From: Eucalyptus grandis
Taxonomy: Eukaryota > Streptophyta > Magnoliopsida > Myrtales > Myrtaceae
Direction: 5' to 3'
Length of the DNA stretch: 64,000 bases
Assembly: GCF_016545825.1 (NCBI RefSeq)
Contig: NC_052616.1
Coordinates: 7,750,001-7,814,000, forward strand
Below, piece by piece: positions 23,604 through 35,998 of this stretch. The stretch's first letter is position 1, and each line of letters begins with the position of its first letter. Position numbers and translations under genes: made by a program. Below the pieces are notes generated by a model. That model searched no databases. It was not told the DNA's origin and saw nothing but the letters and a program-made list of their open reading frames with translations.

Positions 23604-25892
23604 CAGTTTACTATACCCGGAAGTCCTGAACAAAATGGTGTAGCTGAAAGGCGGAATCGTACTCTTATGGACATGATGAGAAGTATGATTAGTAGGACCA
23701 ATTTACCTAATTTTCTGAGGGGAGAAGCTTTGAAAACAGCTCTTTATATTCTAAATCGTGTTCCTACTAAAGCAGTTCCATTGACCCCTTTTGAGTTATG
23801 GACTGGACGTAAACCTAGCTTAAATCATTTTAAAGTTTGGGGATGTCCAGCAGAAGTGAAGTTATATAATCCAACATTGAGTAAACTAGATTCCAAAACT
23901 ACTCGATGTTACTTCGTGTCTTACCCAGACCATTCAAAGGGGTATCGCTTTTATAACCCTAATGGAGGTACAAGAATTGTGGAATCTCAGACTGCAAAAT
24001 TTCTAGAATTTGATGTAGCTAAAAAGGGTAGCTGCTCACAAGCTATCGAAGATGATAGTATGGTGGGGATTTCTGGATCTCTGTCTCATCCTGTGCAGAC
24101 AATTATGGAGCCTCTTACGCCACAAACTGAGCCTATTGTGGCACATGATCCTATTGTTGAGACAGTTCCTGATGAAATTTCTCAAGCCCCTCAAATTCAG
24201 AATGAGGTTGACGTAGCTCCACTCAGAAGATCAACTAGAGAAAGACATTCAGCTATACCACCAGACTATCTAGTCTACAGGGAGAGCATGATTATGACAT
24301 AGGCTGTGTTGTTGATCCCGTGACTTATACTGAAGCCATCTCATGTCCTCAATCAGATTTGTGGTTAGATGCGATGAAAGATGAGATGCAATCTATGAAA
24401 CACAATGGTGTTTGGGAGCTTGTTGAATTGCCTGAAGGTTGTAAACCTATTGGCTGCAAATGGGTATTCAAGACTAAAAGGGATTCCAAAGGAAAGATTG
24501 AAAAGTTTAAAGCCGGTGGTAGCTAAGGGTTTCACTCAAAGAGAAGGAATAGATTATGAAGCAACATTTTCTCCAGTTTCTTCTAAAGATTCCTTTAGAG
24601 TGATCTTAGCATTGGTAGCTTATTACGATATGGAGTTACACTAGATGAATGTTAAGACTGCTTTTCTAAATGGAGACCTTGATGAGGAGGTTTATATGGT
24701 GCAGCCTGAAGGTTTTGTAGCAGATGACTCAGGTCAGATTGTTTGTAGATTGAAAAAGTCTATTTATGGCCTTAAGCAAGTTTCTAGACAGTGGTATTTC
24801 AAGTTTCATAGTGTTGTTACTTCATTTGGATTTATTGAGAACAAAGTAGATCAGTGCATATACACCAAGGTCAGTGGGAGGAAATATATTTTTCTCATAC
24901 CTTATGTAGATGATATCTTGCTTGCTAGTAGTGACATTGGTTTACTGCATGAGACAAAGCGGATGTTATCGAAAATTTTTGACATGAAAGACCTTGGTGA
25001 GGCGTCTTTTGTTCTTGGCATTGAGATCCATAGGGATTGCTCACGCCGTTCATTGGGTTTATCTCAGAGGGCATATATTGATCGCATTTTAGAAAGATTC
25101 AATATGCAGGATTGCAAACCAGGAATTGCTCATGTTGTTAAAGGTGATCAATTGAGTCTTTCACAATGCCCTAATTCAGATTTTGAGAAAACTCAAATGA
25201 AGGATGTACCTTATGCTAGTGTGCTTGGAAGCATCATGTATGCTTAAGTTTGCACTAGGCCGATATTGATTTTGCAAACGGGGCTTCTAGGCGGATATCG
25301 CCTAATCCGACGCGATCACTAGGTTGCTGCCAAGAAGGTTTTAAGGTACTTAAAAAGAACAAAAGATTATATGCTGATTTATAAATATGTTCCAGGCCTA
25401 CAACTAGTAGGGTATTCAGATGCAGATTTTGCTGGTTGTCAAGATGATAAGAAATCAACGACCGGATACATATTTATGTTGGCGGGAGGTGCGATATCAT
25501 GGAAGAGCGAGAAACAGAAATCCATATCTTCTTCGACCATGCAAGCGGAGTTTGTAGCATGTTTTTCAGCTGCTACTCAAGCTATTTGGCTCCGGAACCT
25601 CATTAGAGAGTTATCAGTTTATGATTTTGTGGATAGACCCATATAGTTATATTGTGACAATAACTCTGCAGTGTTGTTTATTAATAACAACAGAAGTTTA
25701 AAGGGGTCTAAACACATGGAGGTCAAGTTTTTGACTATAAAAGAATCAGTACAGAATGGTGACGTTGCAGTAGATTATATTTATACAGATGATATGGTTG
25801 CAGACCCACTAACTAAAGGCCTACGCTCGTGTGTATTTGATCGACATGTCATTAGTATGGGCCTAGGAGCATCTTGGGATGCTGTTATTTAG
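23604..25892 (+). pseudogene. copia-2 partial integrase, RT and RNase H
   Basis: The coding starts abruptly within the integrase core ([20 protein letters not shown], then [17 protein letters not shown] and [18 protein letters not shown]). RT follows with [52 protein letters not shown] and catalytic [10 protein letters not shown], and RNase H with VGYSDADFAGCQDDKKSTTG. The stretch ends at LTKGLRS and a stop near 25890. Stops or shifts near 24302, 24526, 24644, 25247 and 25646 divide it. The element's original 5' pol is missing. Good family match; certainly inactive. Confidence 0.9.
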
Positions 25893-26475
25893 TGGGAGCT
25901 GTGTTTTATTTTTCTTTGAATAAAGTTTACATCTGTTTTGTTACAATTTAGTAACACTTTGATATATATATGTCAACTTTTGCATTCAATAAAATATTTT
26001 TGAATGGATTGTTATTATGTTGAATATATATATTGTTAAAAGTCTCAAGGTATTACTTAAACCTTGAGTGAAGGCTAGGGGCATCCAGGCATCCGGTTAT
26101 TAGCCTTGTGCATATGTCTTGTGATACATAAAGAAAGGTTAACCGTAAGGACAAGACATATGTGGGTTCATTGGAACCATAAAGCATTCTCTAGTGGCAC
26201 AAGTTTTTGTGACGCCTAAAGTTAAGAGAACGGTGATCGACAAATGGGGTCTCTCTATGAGAGATGTTATCCATTTGCCACACTACCATATTGAATCCAT
26301 ATCAATAAAGTTGAGAACATTCGTGACCATGGAAGGCTCTGTGTGTATACATGCAGTTACCGCCATGATTCGGTGGTTGAGACTTTATCGGATAGGATTG
26401 ACTATTAAGAATTATCTCTGGACCAATGTGCGCACATACAGTACAATTTCAATTAATATAGTCCAAGTGGGAGAA

Positions 26476-26935
26476 TGTAAGAGTTTTTCTAATTGTGGAC
26501 TATATTAATTGATATTGTAATTTACCGTTTAACGTTTATCGTTTTACGGGGTTTGGTCTAAGGTGAGATAGTAGGTTTCTTAATTAGTCTAATATGGGCT
26601 GGCTAGTGTGGGCCGAGTTGAGCCCGGCCCGTAATGAGGGGACTGGCTGGAAACTCTATAAATAGTGCTCAAGTCTCTCCTCTAACCCTAATTCTCACAT
26701 ATATCCTCACCTAAGGGGCGTTTACCTAACGCTACACGTGAGGAGGGGCCGCCTCATTGAGCCAGTGATTCAGAGGGCAATAGAGGAGAAGGACTTGCGC
26801 GTGGAACATTGTGTTTCCGCTTCCGCTTCAAGAACAATGGATTCCAAAACAGGTGCGTCAATTCTTTCTACTCAATCATGCATGTTTTTGTTCTAGTTAT
26901 GGAGATCTTGGGGTTTGCGCAATTTGCGTCTATCA
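26476..26935 (+). repeat. copia-2 3' LTR
   Basis: 460-bp LTR, ending ctatca. A ~580-bp non-coding stretch separates it from the pol stop. Confidence 0.9.
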
Positions 26936-27562
26936 CTAGGGAGACTGTTGCTGTAAAATCAGGGTTTAAGGAGCGTGGGTTTATGTAGAAACCTGGGATT
27001 ACGCTCTGCGACAGCGCGAACTCGAAAGATGCTGCGGCGTCCCGAGGATGGAAATTGCTGGGAAGATTCGTGTGTTGGCGTGACTACCGTATTGATTTGG
27101 CCCCGCGCGGAGAGGAGATTCGATCCGATGCGCCTGACCGCGGCTTCATCGAGCATCTGGTACGACGAACGATTGGAAAAATCCAAAATTTTGCTCCATG
27201 GGGTGGGGTGGGACCTTCCTCGGTCGTACGGCATATATACCTTCGCAAGAATGAAACTCAAAAAAATCGATGAGGCCCACGCAAGCAATGGGGCATGTGG
27301 TTTAATTCGATGCAAAGCAAAGAACCAGGTTTTACATGCCACGAATCCTCTTGTACACTTAGAGAAGGGGTTTTGATTGATTAAAAAAAAAAATCTACTT
27401 TAATCGAAATATGCCTTTAAGCATGGCCATACATGACATAAAAATCACACTTGGAAATGGTGGATAATTAGCTAGAGTAGCGGGTGTCGTAGCGAAATTG
27501 ATTGCAAAAGAGATGAAATCGGCCACATTAAAATTACTTTCTGGAGAGGTCCATTTGATATC
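26936..27562. other. Intergenic or upstream leader sequence
   Basis: No gene recognised. The minus-strand open frame here (MLDEAAVRRIGSNLLSARGQ) has no known domain and may be leader of the possible gene at 22444. The segment ttttgctccatggggtgggg near 27190 recurs at about 37805, beside LecRK unit A, so the two places share a repeat or an old duplication. Confidence 0.4.
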
Positions 27563-27646
27563 TGTTAGGAAATAATAATAAGGGTAAAATAGTCTCCATT
27601 TGATATATGTTAAGAAATAATAATAAGAGTAAAATAGTCATAAGAG

Positions 27647-27694
<48 letters not shown>

Positions 27695-27747
27695 AATCAT
27701 TTTTTGATTAAGAGAATACAATACGTAGAATACCCTCTCCTTCAACA
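27563..27747 (+). repeat. copia-3 5' LTR with internal duplication
   Basis: 185 bp. It is longer than its partner because a ~45-bp segment spanning the insertion junction (flank tccatttgatat plus LTR start) is tandemly duplicated, and because of a long AT microsatellite at about 27650-27689. Confidence 0.88.
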
Positions 27748-28587
27748 TGGTATCAGAGCACGGTTAAAACTTCAAGAGAGTGATCCCACCACCATCACAG
27801 CTCGGTGGCGGAGGCCGTCACTAGATCTAGATTTGTCCACTGGTTTTCTAAGGTTTGAACTCCAGACCTAGAACCATCCCTCATCATAGCCACTCCTCAT
27901 CGGCGTCATCATCGTACTCCGCTATCTCCCATCATAGCCACTCCTCATCTGCGTCATCGTTGTCACCCGCTACCTCCCATCGGTGCCTGTCCTGCAGATT
28001 TGGACAAACTATTGCCTAGCGTCAATCACCGAAGCCCATCCAGCAAAATTAGTTTGTGTTCAGCCTTCTTTCTTGATGACGAGATTGAAAACCGATTGCA
28101 TGATTTGGTCTTTGTTTGTCTTGCGATCTAGATTATGTGTTTTTCATATATCATGAGGATTTCGGAAGCCTTTGGTTCTGCAAGGGTTTCGTTCGGTTCT
28201 GCAAGGGTTTCACCCCGAACAAGAAAATCGAAAAAAAAAATTTCAACCCGAACTGAGGGCATCAGAAGTTGTTTTCCAATATACTTATAGGGATTCTCAT
28301 TGAAGTATATTGCTTCTTGAAGTATTGGTTAGTATGCACATAGTAATCTTTCCAGTGTTGGATGGTTTCCAGTCATCTTTGAAGTACTGGTTGATATGAT
28401 TTTATAGCCTCTATATTGACTCAGTGGTGGATCGATTGAACCCTTATTTATGTTTGTTGTTCCATGGCTGATTGCACAACTGGAGTCAAGTGCTTGATTA
28501 TTGTGTTATTCTTATTCGGCTCGGTCGATTCTTGTGTTCAACCTGTCTGGCTAATTGCATTATTGGAGTTCAGTAGAGTTAATACTG

Positions 28588-29985
28588 ATGGCTTCTACAT
28601 CATCTACTGGTTTGACGCATTTCCAATTGACATCTGTCAAGTTTGATGGCACTATCCATCATGGTTTAAAGCTGTACAAGTTTATCTTACTGCAACTAAA
28701 CATCATGATTATCTTACATCTACACTTCCCTTGGATAAGAATAAAGTAGATTATTGGATTGCCGGAGATGCAATGATCCGTACACTATTATGGAATATTA
28801 TGGATCTGAAGATTAGCCCTCACTTCATTCAATGTAATTCTGCTAAGGAAGTTTGGGATAAATGTGCTCTACTTTATTCTGGCCAAAATAATATGACACG
28901 AGTGTGTGACACATGGGAGGCCCTATTTAATCTTCAACGTGGACATCAGTCTCTATCTAAATATTATGCTCGTTTCACTACATTTTGTCGACAGCTAGAT
29001 GCTTATCTTCCAACTTCCAATGATCCAAATGTATTAGTCAAACGCTAGGAGGATCTTTGAGTGATACTATTTCTTAAAGCACTAGGGCCTGAATATTCCT
29101 CCCTTCGTCAGCAAATTACGTCTGAAAGCTCCTTGCCTACAGTTGATGAGGTTTTCTCTTGAGCCTTATGCTCGACACCTACTGACAAGATATCCACTAC
29201 AACTTTAGAGACAAGTGCCATGATTTCTCATGGCTCTAGTGGACATGGAGCTCGTGGTCGTGGTTATCGGGGTCATGGACGTGGGTTTATTTAGAGTGGA
29301 AGTAGTGGTGGTCGTGATAGAATTCTTGGTAGCCGTGGCTCTCGATATTGTAACCATTATCGAGGGCTGGACATACTGAAGCTTACTGCTACACGCTTCA
29401 TCCAGAGCTTCAACCCATAGTTACTGCATTTGCTGAAGTGGAAGATTCTTCCTCACCAATTCAATCCGATCATACAAATGTGCAGGATACAAAAGATTCG
29501 ATTACATTAACATGTGCAGAATATGAGGCTTGGATTCGCTCCAAACAGGTGACAAGAACTTCAGCTCCCACTGCAACTCTAGCACATAGCTCAAAAGGTA
29601 ATTCATCCTGTTTACTTTCTATAGTGTCAAACTCTTAGGTTATAGATTCTGGAGCTATTCATCATATAGTTGATAACTCTAAATTGTTGTCTTCATTAAA
29701 TTACACACCTCTTGGGGTGTCCAACTCTGTTACATTAGCCAATGGTTCAATTTCCCAAGTTACTGGCATTGGAAATGCCCATTTGAGTTCCTCCATTTCT
29801 TTATCATCCATCCTTTATCTCAAATCTCCATATAATTTGATTTCCGTTAGTTCATTAACTAAAGAACTAAATTGTTCCATAACCTTTTTTGCTTCTCATC
29901 ATGTTTTCCAGGATCTGAGGACTGGACAAATTATTGGTGGGGGACATGAATCAAATGGCCTATACTATCTAGACAAGAAAGTGAT
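28588..29985 (+). pseudogene. copia-3 Gag and protease
   Basis: Gag starts near ATG 28588 (MASTSSTGLTHFQLTSVKFD). It continues after a frameshift near 28655 with KVDYWIAGDAMIRTLLWNIM and the UBN2-like ALFNLQRGHQSLSKYYARF. A damaged glycine-rich tail follows (about 29220-29340). No intact zinc knuckle is readable. The protease has active-site DSG at about 29647 (VIDSGAIHHIVDN), then NLISVSSLTKELNCS and NGLYYLDKK, which is the pre-integrase end. There the sequence jumps straight into RT. Non-functional. Confidence 0.85.
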
Positions 29986-29989
29986 AGTT

Positions 29990-31435
29990 GCAGCAGCTAT
30001 GAAGCACTCATTGAGAATCGCACTTGGAAGCTTACTACCTTTCCTGTGGGAAAGCAACCTGTTGGTTGTCGTTGGGTTTTCACGATTAAGGTCCACCATG
30101 ATGGCATCATAGATCTATTAAAGGCACGGTTGGTCGCTAAAGGATATACTCAAACATATGGTGTCGATTATGATGACACTTTTTCTCTTATAACCAAAAT
30201 TCCATTTGTTCGTGTCTTTATTTCTCTATCAACACATTTTAGATGGTTTCTTCATCAATTAGACATCAAAAATGCGTTCCTACATGGTGATTTGGCTGAA
30301 GAGGTGTATATGAAGCAACCACCTGGATTTGTTGCTTAGGGGGAGAATCTGGTATGTCATTTATATAAGGCATTGTATGGACTAAAGCAATTTTCTTGTG
30401 CTTGGTTTGGTAAGTTTAGTGATGCTGTTATCAAGTTTGGATTAAAGCGTTGTCGAGTAGACCATTTAGTCTTCAGTTCTGTCTCCTCAACTGGTTGTAT
30501 TCTTCTGGTGGTATATATGGATGATATTATCATTATTGGCAATGATTTAGATGGTATTCAACGACTTAAACAATTTATGCATACATAGTTTAGTACTAAG
30601 GATATGGGACATTTGCGGTATTTCCTAAGTATTGAGGTTGCCTATTCGCATACATATATAAATTTAACTCAGAGAAAATATGTTCTCAACATTCTTGATG
30701 AGGTTGGACTTGTTGGAGCAAAACTGGTTGATACTGCTATGGAACCCAATGTGAAACTTGATGCAGAAGATGGAGAATTATTACATGACCCAATGAAATA
30801 TCGGAGAGTAGTTATAAAGTTGAATTATCTTATCGTCACGAGACCTGATATATCTTTTGCCGTTAGTGTTGTAAGCCAATTCATGGGTTCTCCTCAGACT
30901 ACTCACTGGGATGCTGTGTTTCGAATTATCAAATATTTGAAAGGAGCACCAAGTAAAGGACTAATTTTCAAGAATTATGGCCACCTGAATACCACAAGTT
31001 TTTCTAATGCGGATTGGGCTAGATGTTCTACTAGTAGAAGATCTACATCGGGTTATTGTGTATTTCTTAGAGGTAATTTAGTTGCTTGGAAGAGTAAGAA
31101 ACAACATGTGATTTTTCGATCAAGTGCAGAAGCAGAATATAGAGTAACGGCACATGTGACTAGTGAACTGCTCTAGTTGAAGATGTTATTGTCAGAAATT
31201 GGGATGTTAACATTAGAACCATCGATATTATATTGTGACAATCAATCAGCTATTCATATTGCAAACAATCTCGTCTTCCATGAGCGAACTAAGCACATTG
31301 AGGTTTTTTTTTTTTTGGTAAAGAACTAAGCACATTGAGGTTGATTGTTACTTTATACGAGAAAAAGTTCAGAAAGGAGAGATCACTCTTCAACATACAA
31401 GAATGGAGGATCAGCTTGCAGATATTTTTATCAAG
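29990..31435 (+). pseudogene. copia-3 reverse transcriptase and RNase H
   Basis: RT begins at EALIENRTWKLTTFPVGKQP and continues with CRWVFTIKVHHDG, HQLDIKNAFLHGDLAEEVYM, LYGLKQFSCAWFGKF and the catalytic VVYMDDIIII (YMDD). RNase H follows with SNADWARCSTSRRSTSGYC, SSAEAEYR and [13 protein letters not shown]. Stops at about 30339, 30588 and 31176 interrupt an otherwise continuous frame. A 37-bp duplication-plus-insertion near 31306 also disrupts the end of RNase H. Confidence 0.9.
31286..31342. repeat. 20-bp direct repeat flanking a 17-bp poly-T insert
   Basis: gaactaagcacattgaggtt occurs at 31286-31305 and 31323-31342, separated by eleven T plus ggtaaa. The shape fits a target duplication around a nearly completely truncated retroposon tail, or a repair event. 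Confidence 0.8.
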
Positions 31436-31513
31436 TCTTTACGAAGAAATAGAGTGAATTTTTTATATAACAAGTTGGATTGTTTGATATCTACATCCCA
31501 ACTTGAGGGGGAG

Positions 31514-31635
31514 TGTTAGGAAATAATAATAAGGGTAAAATAGTCATAAGAGGGTTACTCATATATATATATATATTCTTGTAATCCTTTTTTGATTAAG
31601 AGGATACAATACGTAGAATACTCTCTCCTTCAACA
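31514..31635 (+). repeat. copia-3 3' LTR
   Basis: 122 bp, TGTTAGG..TTCAACA, with a short AT microsatellite. Followed by the target duplication atatc. Confidence 0.92.
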
Positions 31636-31640
31636 ATATC

Positions 31641-34065
31641 AAAAAACTGCTTAGCAATAGTCGAAAAATAGAATGTAGCCGCTCATTAGTAAAAGGCGTA
31701 TATAAAGGGTACTTTGAGTTATACGCATAATAAATTTGTTGTAATGTTCTAAATTCAATTTATTCTTGAGTCAAGTTATGAGAAGGTATTCTATTACCAA
31801 TTTGTTAGTCTTGCACTTATGGTTGCCGAGCTGTCTGTGACAAGATCCAGACATGAAGTTAGTTTGGAATTGAGGAAGTTGATCTATAAAATACCATTTG
31901 ACAATTTAGAGATTGCCCATGATGCATTCGGACATGCAAAGGGACTAACCATGAGTAAGCACACAGTTGAGGGCAAAGGCAAAAAAAAGTTTGATTAGAG
32001 CAACCCGACTGACTCATTGGCTGGTGCCGAGAAGACAGCGAACTCCTCCTCGTCCACGAGTTCACGTTGCAAGGCAGCTCGGATCATCAATTGCCCAAAG
32101 GCAGGACCGAATTGACATGGGAAATGAGGTACAACATCGCTCGGGAGCTTGGTCTCGGCACTGCTCTACTTGGACATGGCGTTGGAACAATGCATGACAG
32201 GTTGGGCTGGCAAAATGAGTCATTGACCCATGTTTTAATTCATATTCATTTTGCTAGGTCAAATAAGGTCATTTAAAATTTAACATATGGGTTTACTAAA
32301 ACAAAGCTCGACTTTTGATGGGTCTTTAATGGGTCTGCTCAAAGCCCAGCTTCAACCCATTTGCTTTTTACAATCTCTCTCAGTCTCGTGCCGCTCATCC
32401 CCCTTCAGTGCTCCGCGCCACGGCATTCTCCTCCTCCTCCGGCTCTGGCGTAATCGCCTTATCGAGCAGTGTGACGAAAATGAAAGCACGAACAAGAGCT
32501 CAAATTCATCACGCTGTCGTCATGAACAGATCGAAAACAAGCTCGAAACGAAAGTAGGAAATCAGATGCGACATGAGAATCTAAGAAAATGCATAGGGAC
32601 CGATTAGGGCTAGCTCGCGGAGTTGCAAGAAAGCTTTACTTGGAAGAGAAAATAGGATTTCGCGATGTGTTTGGCTCAACTTTTCTAGAAGGCTTTCAGC
32701 CTTTAAAGTCCATGCTTGAGTGTTTGGCAAGCCTTTCAAAGTGGCTTTTGGCTAAATGTTGGCCTTGAGAAAGCTGAACACAAAGCAAGTAGAGACTAGC
32801 CGTGGGTAGGATGCTATTTCTAGACATTGTTCTTCTCTTCTTACACTCATTAGCTTTTTTATATTCCCATCTTACCCTCACTATTTTTAGAATTAATGGT
32901 TGGTCATCGGCACCAGTGATGCGTGACACCGATGGTGGCGCCTAGGCTTTCTAGCAATTCTAGACCTTGCCGCCTAGGTTCACCCAACCTTGATGAGGGC
33001 CGCGACCTTAGGCAATGATAGCCAGCAAAATTTTTAGGGATTACTATACCATAAAAAAGTTGTCGCGTTACTAAACCATTCATTATTTTTAGGGTTTGGA
33101 ATTGAGTAGTCTAACTTACGTATTGCGTGCATTTGGGTCATTGGACATTTCATATGTGCAACTCATTTATCGAAGATATAAATTTTGTGTCATCCTTCCT
33201 TGACGGATGATTGCCAATTCCCATAAAAGTAATGTTACGGACTCCATTTTATTGGAAATATTAAAGGATAATGAAGTCACAATCACTCGAATTCTTTACC
33301 CGTTTTACAATCGAGCATCTCACATTTTTTTTTCTTTTTTGTGTGTGCAATTATCTCAACTTTCTAGATATGGGTCATCAGAGATGTCCCTTACGATTCA
33401 GGACGGAATGTTATATGGCCATTAATTATTAATATTGACGTCCAATGTAGCCTTATTAAAACGAAATAGCGTATTTCTTGCTAAATAAGCAAGTCAGGTC
33501 ACAGATTTTGCTTAATGCGTGCCGAGTAAACGAGTTATGCCAGCAATACATGACATGTGAATTAATTTAACAAAAGCCTCACGTTGAGCCATATTTAAAA
33601 GATTGAGATACTTGCTCGAACAGAAAATAATAAGTAGACAATCGACTTTAGAATGGAGCAAAAATCATTATTACCCAGCATTTGGTTTAATTCTGACCTT
33701 TGAAAGATTTTAATGCAATAGCTCGTTTTGGTAATTGCTTATTTTGCTGTCGTACTTCATCTCCTTCATAAGAGTAAAGTTCCAACTGCAATATGAGATT
33801 CCTCTTGCAATGATCAAGTCTCAATAATTATTTTAAGTACCGTACAACTACAACATTACTAACAGTAGTGAATGAGAAAGGCGAGCGTACAATAGCACAT
33901 TTCGAGAATCACCTCTCGGCGATTTTCGTACATATCATACTTAAATAGACATCAGTTCCTAACAAAATAAAACTAGACATCGTTGAGGCACTATATTTTA
34001 CATTTTCTTACAGAGCGAGGCATTTGCTCAAACGCATCCAGACGAGACGAGATCTTAGGGTCGAT
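31641..34065. other. LecRK A downstream flank
   Basis: Apart from the kinase scrap at 32005-32200, no gene is seen. The unfilled insertion site tctta is at 32839-32843. A repeat-like block at about 33300-33650 is shared with 54850-55260 and with the inverted repeat near 3640-4110. Confidence 0.55.
32005..32200 (+). pseudogene. Plus-strand LecRK kinase scrap in unit A
   Basis: The plus strand reads EDSELLLVHEFTLQGSSDHQ then RTELTWEMRYNIARELGLGT. This aligns with kinase subdomains V-VI of the LecRK copies, whose text is FLVYEFMREGSLEDRLFK and LTWERRYNIALGLASAM. After TALL the frame is shifted, with a MALEQCM-like end in another frame. It is opposite in orientation to the main copies and lacks all catalytic motifs. 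The same scrap is duplicated at 38245-38455, so it predates the unit duplication. Confidence 0.75.
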
Positions 34066-35998
34066 TACCTAGGCTCCTGCGTGGGAGTTTGGGAGGCTTT
34101 TTCTTGAAGTTCAAAACGTCAATGCCTCTTCAATCGTCGGCCGAGACGCAGCAATGGGGTGAGTACACCACAGCCCCACAATCAACAAAGCCTCCGCCTG
34201 TTTCTTGTCAAAATTCCTAGCCGAGCCCCGTGTCCACCACTTGAGAAATTTCTTGCGCCAGCGCAAGCTGAAGTCCCCGCGCCCGGCCAAGCTCAGGCTC
34301 CCATAATGCTCCCAAACCCACTGGACAAGGTTTAGGCCTCGTCCTCTTAGTTCCGAGTCCAAGACGCATTTCCAGCAAACTATTTCTAAAAGGACGACTC
34401 CAAAACTAAAGACATCAGATTCTTTACTTGCCTCACCCGTCTGGACAGTACTCTGGAGCCATATAACCAATTGTTCCTACCTCTTCGGTTGCTTCTGGCC
34501 CTCTGGTGTGGTCAACTGGCCTAGCCGTGCCGAAATCTCCCAATTTGGCCTCGAAATTTTCATTAAGCATGATGTTGTTGGATTTGATATCCCTGTGGAT
34601 CACACATTGATTGCCTCCTTTCTGCAGGTAGTGCACTGCTGAGCCTACTCCTAGAGCGATGTTGTACCTCTTCTCCCACGGCAACAAGGGTCTATCTTTA
34701 AACAGATGATCCCCCAAGCTACCTTGACTCATAAATTCGTAAACCAGGGCGAACTTATCTTTCTTGTGACAACAGCCTATAAGTGCCACCAAGTTTCTGT
34801 GCCTAAGTTGGCTTAATGACTTCACCTCTGCTATATATTCCTTTATCCCTCGGTCTGAACCAGATTTTAGTATCTTTACAGCGACCCGTGCGCCAGTGAC
34901 TTCCATGTTCCCTTCGTACACAATCCCGAAACTTCCTTCTCCCCGAAATCTGGCAGGTGCTAAATCACTGGTCATGATCATCAACTCTTCCCAGGAGAAC
35001 TCCTTGAGTATAGTGAAATTTTTTAACTCTTTGGTTAAATTCGCGCTAAGGTTGCCTTCTTCTCCACCTCTCTCTGTCTCTGGACTGGAGACTTCTGACC
35101 TATAATTTAGCCAATCAACAATGATCGCCACCAATACAACGACACCGCCCATTACTATGAGCTGCCACTTCAACCAAGAGTCGGTAGCCTTTTCCACCTG
35201 GTGCTGTGAACCAGAGATTGGTTCGGATATCAGGACCAAGCGATGCCCTTTGACACAAGCACCCACCATCTTTAGCATAGATGCCCCTGAGCTGTATGAG
35301 CAGTAGTGATGAAAGGTTTTCGTTAATGGGATTCCCATCAGCAGCCCTACAGACCAAGCTCAAACATTCCGTACGCGGGTCGTACATTATACTAGAAGAC
35401 GACCCGTCCTCCATGACTTTCTTGATCGCGATTTGGATATCAGCCCTGACGCCGAGGTCGTTCGGATGTATACGAATAAATGGAACAACCACACCCAACG
35501 TATTCTTGTAACGGTTAATGTTGACTGCAAGACAACTGCTGTCGGGAAGAGCTGGATGGCCCAGAGTATGGCAAGGGGAGTTCGCATCGACTTTTTGTGT
35601 ATCTTCCTTCGGTTGAAGGTTGGTAAAGCGGTCAAAGCAAAACGTGAAGCTATCGAGGGCATATATTGGACTGTCGTTCTTCCGTCCAAAGAGTAAAGCG
35701 CAACCTTAAGGACTGAAAAATCAGCAAGTGAGGGCTGAAGGATCACCGCTCGGTCGCTGATGCTGTCGAGTCTTCCATTCGGCTGGCTCGGGCTGAAGTA
35801 AAAAGGTCGCTCAGAAGCCCATCCCCAAAGGCCTAAGTGAAAGTTGGTTTCAAAAACATTTATTTACACGATACATGGATCGGCAAAGTGTAGAGCGGAA
35901 GCTGAAAGGGGCTTGAGCAGAGAGATCGTCAAGACTAGCAGAACTAATGCGGATGTGGGACGTTGACGCTGATCTTTATGTCTTCCAGAGCTTCTCAT
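34066..35998 (-). pseudogene. L-type lectin receptor kinase pseudogene (copy A)
   Basis: LecRKs are plasma-membrane kinases with a legume-lectin ectodomain. The homologous start ATG is at 35996-35998 (MRSSGRHKDQ, then hydrophobic LVLLVLTISLL, a signal peptide). A stop follows soon after (ADPCIV). The lectin part is spread over several frames, for example VNINRYKNTLGVVVP. From 35338 a 301-codon frame gives the membrane segment (WQLIVMGGVVVLVAIIV), P-loop GEGSFG (133-138), catalytic Lys 155, HRD 248-250, DFG 268-270 and APE 295-297. A frameshift near 34435-34470 leads to the C-lobe frame (SFGVVLLEIVCW, FDKKQAEALLIVGLWC), which breaks again at 34111. At least four lesions are visible, so it is dead although the kinase core residues remain. 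Confidence 0.88.

Larger units (their letters stand above)
22481..26935 (+). mobile_element. Degenerate Ty1/copia retrotransposon (copia-2), gag lost
   Basis: Two near-identical LTRs (22481-~22938 and 26476-26935, starting TGTAAGAGTTTTTC) flank a partial pol. The target duplication is imperfect: ctggg at 22476-22480 against ctagg at 26936-26940. The primer site at 22941-22953 reads tggtatcgtagcc, two changes from the tRNA-iMet match. A polypurine tract, gtgggagaa, abuts the 3' LTR. Gag, protease and the first half of integrase are absent, and pol has several stops. It cannot move by itself. Confidence 0.9.
27563..31635 (+). mobile_element. Degenerate Ty1/copia retrotransposon (copia-3), integrase deleted
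   Basis: Short LTRs (27563-27747 and 31514-31635, TGTTAGG..CAACA) are bounded by a perfect 5-bp duplication, atatc, at 27558-27562 and 31636-31640. The tRNA-iMet primer site tggtatcagagc is at 27748-27759 and the polypurine tract cttgagggggag at 31502-31513. The order is gag, protease, RT, RNase H, with integrase removed. Many stops and shifts are present. Confidence 0.93.
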
